Below are positions 1 through 5,901 of a stretch of DNA of 36,230 nt, in pieces. Source of the DNA: Phenylobacterium sp. SCN 69-14 (GTDB taxonomy: Bacteria; Pseudomonadota; Alphaproteobacteria; Caulobacterales; Caulobacteraceae); contig MEEW01000004.1 of assembly GCA_001724985.1 (NCBI GenBank), positions 1 to 36,230 of the forward strand, read 5' to 3'. Both the position numbers and the translations under genes were made by a program. Numbering within the stretch: the first letter of the stretch is position 1; each line of letters starts with the position of its first letter. The notes beneath the pieces are model-generated. The model did no database searches and was not told the origin of the DNA. It saw only the letters and a program-made list of their open reading frames with translations.

Positions 1-556
1 AGGGAACCGTCAGCACCGTCACCTGCCGCGAGCGCCGCAGCCACGGCATCGCCCGCCGCACGGCGCGGGCCGCCTCGCGCCCTCCGTCCCAGGCGATCGC
101 CGCCGGGGCGTCCGGCGGCGGGACGTGGTCGGCGATCAGCGCCGGGCGCTGCTCGTCGATCAGCACCTGCTGGAAGGCGTGCGAGAAGAAGCCGCGGCTG
201 CGCGCGGCGCGCGGCGGCCAAACCACCACGTCGGCCAGACGCGAGGCGATCCGCAGCCCCAGCCAGTCGTCGCCGGTGACGTTGTCGAAGCTCTTGTAGC
301 GGTAGTCGAGCCTCGCCAGGGCCGTGCGCGCATTGGCCTCTCCGACCCGCGTGGCCTGTTCCAGCTCGCCGATCGCCAACGCCGTCGTGCTGACGCCCGC
401 CTCATTGACCCAGGTGATCAGTTCGCTGGCCGGCGTCGAGGTGTAGGCCGCGCTGACCGTCGCGGAGAACGGCTCGGCCAGCGCCCTGGCCACGGCGAGG
501 GTCCGGGGGTCGGCGCCTCCGCCCGACAGCGGGGCGAGAATGCAGGTCCAGTCCAT
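1..556 (-). CDS. Universal stress protein (UspA family), 3' end cut by window edge
   Basis: This minus-strand frame is open from an ATG at 554-556 to the left edge and is missing from the ORF track because it has no stop here. The protein starts MDWTCILAPLSGGG and continues with an alpha/beta pattern: strands such as ADVVVWPP and RPALIADHVP, then AAIAWDGGREAARAVRRAMPWL. That layout is typical of tandem-domain universal stress proteins, where a first nucleotide-binding-like fold is followed by the start of a second. The ATP-binding G-x2-G-x9-G(S/T) motif would lie beyond the edge, so nucleotide binding cannot be judged. These cytoplasmic proteins are usually induced by stress or low oxygen. 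It is divergent from the DUF488 gene across 144 bp, so shared control with the neighbouring nitrosative-stress genes is possible but inferred. Confidence 0.75.
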   Translation of the reverse strand, partial: MDWTCILAPLSGGGADPRTLAVARALAEPFSATVSAAYTSTPASELITWVNEAGVSTTALAIGELEQATRVGEANARTALARLDYRYKSFDNVTGDDWLGLRIASRLADVVVWPPRAARSRGFFSHAFQQVLIDEQRPALIADHVPPPDAPAAIAWDGGREAARAVRRAMPWLRRSRQVTVLTVP

Positions 557-700
557 TTCCCGGAAATCTCAGCGACGCATGGTCCTGAAATTCTGGCGCG
601 ATGAAAGGCCAAGGCAAACGAATGCTATTGCTCTTTAAGTACAATTATTTTCACACATGAACCGCCGGGCCGCATGTCACCATGAGGGCGGAGGAAGCGC
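557..700. promoter_or_regulatory. AT-rich divergent promoter region, usp / DUF488
   Basis: This 144-bp gap separates two divergent genes. Bases 620-660 are strikingly AT-rich for this genome and are the probable promoter core. The segment TATTGCT at 626-632 matches one half-site of the strong palindrome at 1810-1836 (TATTGCT in its right arm), but the second half is poorly kept. It is at best a weak operator. Confidence 0.4.
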
Positions 701-1045
701 ATGCCCGTGAAGATCAAGCGCATCTACGAGCCTCCGGCCCAGAGCGACGGCCAGCGCATCCTGGTGGACCGGCTGTGGCCGCGCGGGGTGGCCAAGGCGC
801 AGGCGCGTATCGACCTCTGGCTGAAGGACGTGGCGCCCAGCGCCGACCTGCGCCGCTGGTTCGGCCACAAGCCCGAGCGCTGGGCCGAGTTCCAGAAGCG
901 CTACCTCGCCGAACTGGCCGGCAATCCGGCCTTGGAGGAGTTGCGGCGCTTGGCGCGCGGCAAGCCGACCACGCTGCTCTACGGAGCCAAGGACGAGATT
1001 CACAATCAGGCGAGAGTGCTGGCCGACCGCCTCAACGGGCCTTGA
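701..1045 (+). CDS. DUF488 family protein (YeaO-like)
   Basis: The 114-aa protein MPVKIKRIYEPP... has the DUF488 hallmarks: ILVDRLWPRGV near residue 25, an LRRWFGHKPERW segment, and a closing TTLLYGAKDEIHNQA. These small cytoplasmic proteins are widespread and have no proven biochemical activity. GGAGG lies 7 nt before the ATG and supports this start over the out-of-frame longer ORF at 682. The gene converges on the DUF1971 gene, with six bases between the stop codons. The nearby globin, DUF1971 and nsrR genes suggest a role in nitrosative or redox stress, which is inference from context. The family call is confident; the function is unknown. Confidence 0.85.
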   Translation: MPVKIKRIYEPPAQSDGQRILVDRLWPRGVAKAQARIDLWLKDVAPSADLRRWFGHKPERWAEFQKRYLAELAGNPALEELRRLARGKPTTLLYGAKDEIHNQARVLADRLNGP

Positions 1046-1051
1046 ACCCGG

Positions 1052-1333
1052 TCAGCGGTGGAATTCCACATAGAACCGCACCGGGCCCAGCGGTTCGACC
1101 TCGTGCAGGATGGTGGGCTCCACCACGCCCGGCGCGCCAGGCGCCAGCACGCTCTCGTGCGCCAGGCGCCGCGCATCGCGGATGCGATAGGCCAGGCGGC
1201 CCTCCAGCACGTGGATCAGGCCCCAGACCCCGTCCTTGGTGGAATGGCTGCGCCGCAGGGCCGCAGGGACCGTCTCCTCGGTGAAGGTGTCGGTGCGGCG
1301 ATAGGGGCTCACGCCGGCCGGAAGCTGGGCCAA
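1052..1333 (-). CDS. DUF1971 (YeaR/TehB N-terminal-like) cupin-fold protein
   Basis: The 93-aa frame reads LAQLPAGVSPYRRTDTF near its start and contains STKDGVWGLIHVLEGRLAYR and EPTILHEVEPLGPVRFYVEF, the signature of the DUF1971 family (E. coli YeaR and the N-terminal part of some TehB proteins). Conserved His residues (His30, His41, His77) suit a small cupin that may bind metal. I place the start at TTG 1331-1333, two bases after the globin stop, because family members begin just before the LP-G-Y-RT segment. A GTG at 1310-1312 is the alternative. The gene is translationally close-coupled to the globin upstream. E. coli yeaR is nitrate/NO-inducible and NsrR-repressed (established knowledge), which fits this neighbourhood. 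Confidence 0.8.
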   Translation of the reverse strand: MAQLPAGVSPYRRTDTFTEETVPAALRRSHSTKDGVWGLIHVLEGRLAYRIRDARRLAHESVLAPGAPGVVEPTILHEVEPLGPVRFYVEFHR

Positions 1334-1335
1334 GG

Positions 1336-1794
1336 TCAGGCCTCGCCCGCCACCGGCCGCCGCTGCGGCGTGAGCGGCGGGAACTCGCCGCGGCTGGCGG
1401 CGATGCCGAGCTGCAGGCTCTGGGCGATCATCTCGGACTTGGCGATGAACAGCTCCGCCGCCGGCGGCGGGCAGACGGCGCGGGCCGTCTGGGCGAACAG
1501 ATGCAGCCAGCGCGCGAAATGCGTCGGCCGGATATCGGGGATGCCCACATGCGCGGCCATGGGCGAGCCCTTGAAGCGTCCGGTCATCAGCAGCACCGAC
1601 GACCAGAAGTCGCACATCTTGTCCAGGTGCGTGTCCCAGTCGTCGATGATCCGGTTGAAGATCGGCCCCAGGGCCGGGTCGCGCCGCACCTGGCCATAGA
1701 AGGTGTGGACCTGCTCGTGGATCATCGCCTCGGTTACCCCGGCCTCGACGCCCGGTCCCACTCTCGGCGGCGTCCCACGCGGCGGCTTGGTCAT
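1336..1794 (-). CDS. Group III truncated haemoglobin
   Basis: The 152-aa protein contains FYGQVRRDPALGPIFNRII, DFWSSVLLMTGRFKGSPM and HFARWLHLF, diagnostic of group III (trHb3/Ctb-like) truncated globins. By comparison with Campylobacter Ctb, the likely haem-pocket residues are Tyr33 (B10), His56 (E7), proximal His82 (F8, in PMAAHVGIP) and Trp96 (G8). Such globins bind O2 and NO and are tied to nitrosative-stress protection or NO dioxygenation; Campylobacter ctb is NO-induced. The first 20 residues are a basic/proline-rich extension. The gene is divergent from the oxidase subunit gene, with a 27-bp palindrome in between, and is followed by DUF1971 two bases later, so the two probably form one NO-responsive operon. 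Confidence 0.92.
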   Translation of the reverse strand: MTKPPRGTPPRVGPGVEAGVTEAMIHEQVHTFYGQVRRDPALGPIFNRIIDDWDTHLDKMCDFWSSVLLMTGRFKGSPMAAHVGIPDIRPTHFARWLHLFAQTARAVCPPPAAELFIAKSEMIAQSLQLGIAASRGEFPPLTPQRRPVAGEA

Positions 1795-1809
1795 GGCGAA
1801 CTCCTCTTA

Positions 1810-1836
1810 ATAAGCAGTATCTATAATATTGCTTAT
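1810..1836. promoter_or_regulatory. 27-bp palindromic operator, probable NsrR site
   Basis: The left arm ATAAGCAGTAT (1810-1820) and right arm ATATTGCTTAT (1826-1836) are inverted copies matching at 10 of 11 positions across a 5-nt spacer. The site sits in the 93-bp gap between the divergent globin and ctaD genes. A perfect TATAAT (1822-1827) lies inside it, so a bound repressor would cover the promoter. NsrR, encoded by the second gene downstream, is the obvious ligand. That link is inference, since the arms are only loosely like the gammaproteobacterial NsrR consensus. Confidence 0.75.
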
Positions 1837-1887
1837 CGCGAGCGTAAAGGAGTATGAGGAATCCATCTTTATCGAGGAGGCGGTCAG

Positions 1888-3549
1888 ATGGCGGAAGGTT
1901 CAGGGGCGCTGCACGGCGCGGAACAGGCGGGTCGCGATACGCCGTCGTTCATCGCCCGATGGTTCTTCTCGACCAATCACAAGGACATCGGCGTCCTCTA
2001 TCTGATGTTCGCCATCTTCGCCGGCGTGATCGGCGGGGCGCTGTCGGGCCTGATGCGCTGGGAGCTCTACGAGCCGGGCCTGCAGGTGTTCGCCGAGGGT
2101 TCTTGGCTCTCCCAGCTCGGCGCCTTCAACGGCAAGCACGGCTTCAACGTCGCGGTCACCGCCCACGCCCTGGTGATGGTGTTCTTCGTGGTGATGCCGG
2201 CCCAGATGGGCGCGTTCGGCAACTATTTCATCCCGCTGATGATCGGGGCGCCGGACATGGCCTTCCCGCGGCTGAACAACATCTCCTTCTGGCTGCTGAT
2301 GGCCGCCTTCACCCTGCTGATGGTCTCGCTGTTCGTCGATGGCGGGCCGGGGATAGGGTCTGGCACCGGCTGGACGCTCTATCCGCCGCTCTCGACCAGC
2401 GGCCATGCCGGGCCGTCGGTCGACCTGGTGATCCTGTCGATCCACCTGGCCGGCGCCTCCTCGATCCTCGGCGCCATCAACTTCATCACCACCATCTTCA
2501 ACATGCGCGCGCCGGGCATGACGCTCGCCCGCATGCCGCTGTTCGCCTGGTCGGTGCTGATCACCGCCTTCATGCTGCTGACCACCCTGCCGGTGCTGGC
2601 CGGGGCGATCACGATGCTGCTGACCGACCGCAACTTCAACACGCACTTCTTCGACGCGGCCGGCGGCGGCGACCCGATCATGTACCAGCACCTGTTCTGG
2701 TTCTTCGGGCACCCGGAGGTCTACATCATGATCCTGCCGGGCTTCGGCGTGATCAGCCACGTGGTCGCGACCTTCTCGAAGAAGCCGATCTTCGGCTACA
2801 TGGGCATGGTCGCGGCCATGGTCGCCATCGCCTTCCTGGGCTCCATCGTCTGGGCCCACCACATGTTCACCGTCGGGATGAGCCTGCAGCTCACCATCTA
2901 CTTCTCGGCGGCCTCGATGGTCATCGGCGTGCCGACCGGCATCAAGGTCTTCTCGTGGATCGCGACCATGTGGGGCGGCTCCATCGAGTTCAAGGCGCCC
3001 ATGCTGTGGGCGATCGGCTTCATCTTCGTGTTCACCGTCGGCGGCGTCACCGGCATCGCCCTGGCCAGCGCCGGTCTCGATAAGACCTTCCACGACACCT
3101 ATTACGTCGTCGCCCACTTCCATTACGTGCTGTCGCTGGGCGCGATCTTCAGCCTGTTCGCGGCCTTCTACTACTGGTTCGAGAAGATGTCGGGCCGCCG
3201 CTACAACGAGGTGCTGGCCTGCATCCACTTCTGGGTGTTCTTCATCGGGACCAACCTGATCTTCTTCCCGCAGCACTTCCTGGGCCTGCAGGGCATGCCG
3301 CGCCGCTACGCCGACTATCCGGAAGCCTTCGCCCTCTGGAACAAGGTGTCTTCGATCGGCTACGTGGTGATGGCGGCCAGCATGGTGGTGTTCTTCATCC
3401 TGATCGCCGAGGCCTTCCTGCGCGGCCGCCGCGGCCGGGCCAACCCGTGGGGGGAGGGGGCGACCACCCTGGAATGGACCCTGTCCTCGCCGCCGCCCTT
3501 CCACCAGTTCAACGAATTGCCCCGGATCGACTCTTCCCACCAGCATTGA
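1888..3549 (+). CDS. ctaD: Solitary aa3-type cytochrome c oxidase subunit I
   Basis: The 553-aa polytopic haem-copper oxidase subunit I has every catalytic feature: haem a ligands His93 and His412, CuB ligands His275, His324 and His325, Tyr279 and Glu277 in [10 protein letters not shown], haem a3 ligand His410 in [10 protein letters not shown], the D-channel Asp123 ([11 protein letters not shown]) and the K-channel Lys353 ([12 protein letters not shown]). It is therefore an A1-type proton-pumping oxidase core, not a degenerate copy. GAGGAGG lies 7 nt before the ATG. No subunit II (CuA), subunit III or haem-assembly gene is nearby, so it must be an isoform that borrows partners encoded elsewhere. 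Near haem a the usual T-Y-H-G reads TAHA. It shares a divergent promoter with the globin and is followed 68 nt later by nsrR, suggesting NO-dependent expression. Confidence 0.93.
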   Translation: MAEGSGALHGAEQAGRDTPSFIARWFFSTNHKDIGVLYLMFAIFAGVIGGALSGLMRWELYEPGLQVFAEGSWLSQLGAFNGKHGFNVAVTAHALVMVFFVVMPAQMGAFGNYFIPLMIGAPDMAFPRLNNISFWLLMAAFTLLMVSLFVDGGPGIGSGTGWTLYPPLSTSGHAGPSVDLVILSIHLAGASSILGAINFITTIFNMRAPGMTLARMPLFAWSVLITAFMLLTTLPVLAGAITMLLTDRNFNTHFFDAAGGGDPIMYQHLFWFFGHPEVYIMILPGFGVISHVVATFSKKPIFGYMGMVAAMVAIAFLGSIVWAHHMFTVGMSLQLTIYFSAASMVIGVPTGIKVFSWIATMWGGSIEFKAPMLWAIGFIFVFTVGGVTGIALASAGLDKTFHDTYYVVAHFHYVLSLGAIFSLFAAFYYWFEKMSGRRYNEVLACIHFWVFFIGTNLIFFPQHFLGLQGMPRRYADYPEAFALWNKVSSIGYVVMAASMVVFFILIAEAFLRGRRGRANPWGEGATTLEWTLSSPPPFHQFNELPRIDSSHQH

Positions 3550-3617
3550 CGCCCTGGCGAGTAGACCAGGCCTGACGCCCGCGGGTAGATGTCGGCGATG
3601 CGATCACAAGGACGATC

Positions 3618-4064
3618 ATGCGTCTGACCGTCTATACCGACTACGCCCTGCGGGTGCTGATGTACGTGGCGGTTCGTCCCGAGCCGCTGCCGACCATCGG
3701 GCAGATCGCCGACGCCTACCAGATCTCGCGCAACCATCTGATGAAGGTGGTCTACGAGCTGGGCCAGGCCGGCTATCTCGAAACCGTCCGGGGCAAGAAC
3801 GGCGGCCTGCGCCTGGCGCGCAAGCCGCAGGAGATCGGCCTTGGCCGGCTGGTGCGCGAGACCGAGCCGGACATGGCGCTGGTGCCGTGCTTCGACCCGA
3901 TCCGCGCCCAGTGCGCCATCACCCCGGCCTGCCGCCTGCGCGGCGCGCTCGCCGAGGCGAGGGCGGCGTTCCTGGCGGTGCTGGACGGCTACACCCTGGC
4001 CGATCTGGTCGGCAATGGCGCTTCGCTCCAGGCCCTGCTCGGCCTCGCCCCGGCCGAGCCTTGA
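3618..4064 (+). CDS. nsrR: NsrR-type Rrf2 family NO-sensing repressor
   Basis: The 148-aa Rrf2 protein has an N-terminal winged helix (MRLTVYTDYALRVLMYVA, then ISRNHLMKVVYELGQAGY as the recognition region) and the wing motif GKNGGLRLA. Three cysteines in PCFDPIRAQC...PACRL (Cys91, Cys99, Cys105) match the NsrR cluster pattern, and Asp8 (the fourth [4Fe-4S] ligand in Streptomyces NsrR) is present. This separates it from IscR and RirA. NsrR releases its operators when NO attacks the cluster. The gene follows ctaD by 68 nt on the same strand and is probably co-transcribed, giving autoregulation through the palindrome at 1810-1836. The start is an ATG preceded by AAGGACG. Confidence 0.9.
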   Translation: MRLTVYTDYALRVLMYVAVRPEPLPTIGQIADAYQISRNHLMKVVYELGQAGYLETVRGKNGGLRLARKPQEIGLGRLVRETEPDMALVPCFDPIRAQCAITPACRLRGALAEARAAFLAVLDGYTLADLVGNGASLQALLGLAPAEP

Positions 4065-4185
4065 GGCGCCCTCCGCAGAACCTGCCGCGGACGTTGCGCC
4101 GCGCGCGCAGGTCTCGCAGTATGATCTGCTCCGGGGCGCTTCGGATACGTCGCCTTCAGGGCCGGGTCGAATACAGGGGGACGAT

Positions 4186-4467
4186 TTGCTGCAAGCTTAT
4201 CAGATCGTCGCGCTCAACCATCTTGGCGAGCCGATCGAGCGGCGCGAGACGGCCGCCGCGTCCCTGAGCGACGTCATGGCCCGGCTTGCCGCGTTCGGGG
4301 CGAACGGACACCGCTTCCAGGTCTGGCGGGAAGGCCGGCTGCTGTGGGAAGGGCCCCGCCCGCGGCGCGACTTCCGCCGCCAGCTTGCGGAGATCTGGCC
4401 GAGCCTGGACTGGCCCGCCTTCGGCGGCATGTCCGGCTGGCGCGGCGAGCGGCCCACCAACGCCTGA
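4186..4467 (+). CDS. Hypothetical protein, about 93 aa
   Basis: An open frame after nsrR encodes LLQAYQIVALNHLGEPIERRET..., with later segments HRFQVWREGRLLWEGPRP and IWPSLDWPAFGGM. The longer ORF of the track (from 3841) reads through nsrR in another frame and is implausible there. I place the start at TTG 4186, preceded by GGGGG with a 5-nt gap, because no ATG exists in frame upstream. The residue pattern (alternating hydrophobic strands, Trp-rich end) looks like a small folded cytoplasmic protein. I do not recognise a family. The start is uncertain. Confidence 0.5.
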   Translation: MLQAYQIVALNHLGEPIERRETAAASLSDVMARLAAFGANGHRFQVWREGRLLWEGPRPRRDFRRQLAEIWPSLDWPAFGGMSGWRGERPTNA

Positions 4468-4476
4468 CGCGGCGGG

Positions 4477-4560
4477 GCGAAGTATTCGCTCTTGCGCAAA
4501 ATTTGCGGAAGCCTTGCTGTGCAAATTACGCAGGCTTCCCGGCCATCCGCATATTTGCAT
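4477..4560. repeat. Cluster of AT-cored dyads in the convergent gap 4468-4740
   Basis: The 273-bp gap between two convergent genes has no convincing ORF but contains a run of short dyads: GCGAAGTATTCGC (4477-4489), CGCAAAATTTGCG (4495-4507, perfect 6-bp arms), GTGCAAATTACGC (4519-4531, imperfect) and GCATATTTGC (4549-4558). Centres are about 18, 24 and 28 bp apart. An overlapping stem, GGAAGCCT/AGGCTTCC (4507-4539), could form in RNA, and GCACGCAG/CTGCGTGC (4596-4617) is another perfect 8-bp stem. Related dyads lie on the other side of the PAS gene (5757-5816), so a shared DNA-binding protein is plausible. Confidence 0.5.
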
Positions 4561-4665
4561 TGCGCGAGGCGAATATTGGCTCTCATCTTTTCGGTGCACG
4601 CAGCACCGTCTGCGTGCGCTTGAAGTAGCCTGCCGTCACCCAGCTCTCCGGCAGGTTCGCCCCCG

Positions 4666-4719
4666 ACCGGCTCAGCCGGTGCTCCGAGCGGCCGGGTCGT
4701 CCTGGCGGCCGCTCGGAGC
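4666..4719 (-). terminator. Double inverted repeat after the PAS gene
   Basis: Two adjacent hairpins lie just beyond the stop codon of the minus-strand Phd-PAS gene. The first is GCTCCGAGCGGCCG (4681-4694) with its exact inverse at 4706-4719: 14 bp and an 11-nt loop. The second is ACCGGCT/AGCCGGT (4666-4680) around a single base. No U-tract follows on either strand, so this would be a non-canonical terminator or an mRNA 3'-end stabiliser. Confidence 0.55.
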
Positions 4720-4740
4720 TGTCGGGCGCGATGCGCCAGC

Positions 4741-5649
4741 CTAGATTTCGACGCCGACCACGGCGATGGCGATGCACGCCCCATCGCGGCGGATGGGCGC
4801 GCACGACACCTTCAGCCGGCAGGCCCCTTGCGTCCGCATCATCAGGTTGAACACCCCGACATGGCTCTCGGTCGTTCCGCAGACCAGGGTGTTCAGCGTG
4901 CGGGCGGTCTCCTCGCGGTCGGCCTCGGCGCACACGTCGATCAGGCGGATGCGTTCCAGGTCGCTGCGGGAAAAGCCCAGGATGTGACAAAGATAGTCGT
5001 TGGCGTAGCTGAAGAACCCCATAGGGTTCACATGGAAGATCGAGATCTCGCAGAGGTCGTTCAGCGCCCGGTGCTCGGTGCGCCAGACCTCCGAGGCGCG
5101 CCGCAGCTCGTGCAGTTCGGTCTCCTGCAGGAAGGTGTAGGCCAGCCCGCCGCGGAACGGGAAGATGCAGACGCTGTAGAGGCGGCTCGGATCGTTGACG
5201 CCGGTCATCTCGAAGCGGACGGCCTCGGCGGTGCGCAGCACCCGCCGCATCCAGGACACCAGCGTGGCGACGGCCTCGTTTTCCCGGGCCAGGGTCTCGA
5301 AGTCGAGCTGCATGGCCGCGTCGGCGTCCAGGCCCATATTGGCCGCGGCCACCGCGTTCAGGCCGCGGATGCGCAGGTCGCGGTCCAGCCACACGAACCC
5401 TTCGCGCATGTGCGCGGCCAGGGTGGTCACGCCGTCCATGCCCAGGTCGAAGTCGGCGATGTCCGGCGCGACGTCGCCGCGAGCGCTCAAGGCGAAGTAT
5501 TCGCTCGCGGACATCAGGACGACCCGGGGTCGGCCGTGATGGGTCACAAGGACTGGGTGCGACGCAGCCACGTCCTGCCAATGCCCGAAATTTCGACTGA
5601 TCTCGGCCGCCGATATTCTGCCGCCCGGCTGATCGAATCCTTTCGGCAT
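4741..5649 (-). CDS. Phd/YefM antitoxin-like domain fused to two PAS-like domains
   Basis: The 302-aa protein starts at ATG 5647-5649 with an AAAGGGG ribosome site. The track shows only a longer ORF carrying unrelated upstream residues. Residues 11-57 (RISAAEISRNFGHWQD, then VLVTHHGRPRVVLMSASEYF) match the DNA-binding N-domain of Phd/YefM antitoxins. Residues about 77-180 and 196-302 look like two PAS folds (GFVWLDRDLRIRGLNAVA; ISIFHVNPMGFFSYANDYL with HILGFSRSDL). The second ends in a typical strand pair, and I see no enzymatic output domain. No toxin gene is adjacent and the usual toxin-binding tail is replaced by the sensor part. It is best read as a one-component transcription regulator controlled by a ligand or cofactor. 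Dyad clusters on both sides suggest autoregulation. Function beyond this is unknown. Confidence 0.8.
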   Translation of the reverse strand: MPKGFDQPGGRISAAEISRNFGHWQDVAASHPVLVTHHGRPRVVLMSASEYFALSARGDVAPDIADFDLGMDGVTTLAAHMREGFVWLDRDLRIRGLNAVAAANMGLDADAAMQLDFETLARENEAVATLVSWMRRVLRTAEAVRFEMTGVNDPSRLYSVCIFPFRGGLAYTFLQETELHELRRASEVWRTEHRALNDLCEISIFHVNPMGFFSYANDYLCHILGFSRSDLERIRLIDVCAEADREETARTLNTLVCGTTESHVGVFNLMMRTQGACRLKVSCAPIRRDGACIAIAVVGVEI

Positions 5650-5692
5650 AAATCCCCTTTGGGCCGCTGCGGTTATTAAGCCCGACGGAGCA

Positions 5693-5709
5693 TGCGGCGG
5701 ACCGCCGCA
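5693..5709. repeat. Perfect 17-bp palindrome in the PAS gene leader
   Basis: TGCGGCGG and CCGCCGCA flank a single A, 44 bp upstream of the PAS gene start. It could be a leader hairpin or an operator. It is GC-rich, unlike the dyads further upstream. Confidence 0.5.
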
Positions 5710-5756
5710 CCTGTTCAAGATGATCGGATGATGAATTTTACCTTTCGAGGGGCGGT

Positions 5757-5816
5757 GTGCAAAATGCACGGAAAATTTCTGCGTAAATTGCGTGACTTGT
5801 CGACGCAGGATTTGCG
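5757..5816. promoter_or_regulatory. Three AT-cored dyads in the divergent promoter region
   Basis: GTGCAAAATGCAC (5757-5769, perfect), GCGTAAATTGCGT (5781-5793, imperfect) and CGCAGGATTTGCG (5804-5816, 11 of 13 identical to the site at 4495-4507) have centres 23-24 bp apart. They occupy the 252-bp gap between the PAS gene and the sulfotransferase gene. They are the most likely operators for the Phd-domain protein, but a single short dyad is expected by chance in 36 kb, so only the clustering carries weight. Confidence 0.5.
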
Positions 5817-5901
5817 CGGCCGCAGACGCGACTGACCTTACGACGATCTTAAGCCTGCTCGGCCAAGCTGGCGCTTCGCGGACCGAACCCAGGGAGATTC
5901 C

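Noticed and set aside
1854-3083. 409-aa ORF overlapping ctaD
   Set aside because: It is a shifted frame of the oxidase gene with Arg/His-rich nonsense composition; the real protein begins at 1888.
4468-5649. Type II toxin-antitoxin locus
   Set aside because: A Phd-like domain is present, but no RelE, Doc or PIN-type toxin is encoded beside it; the next genes are an unrelated hypothetical and a sulfotransferase.
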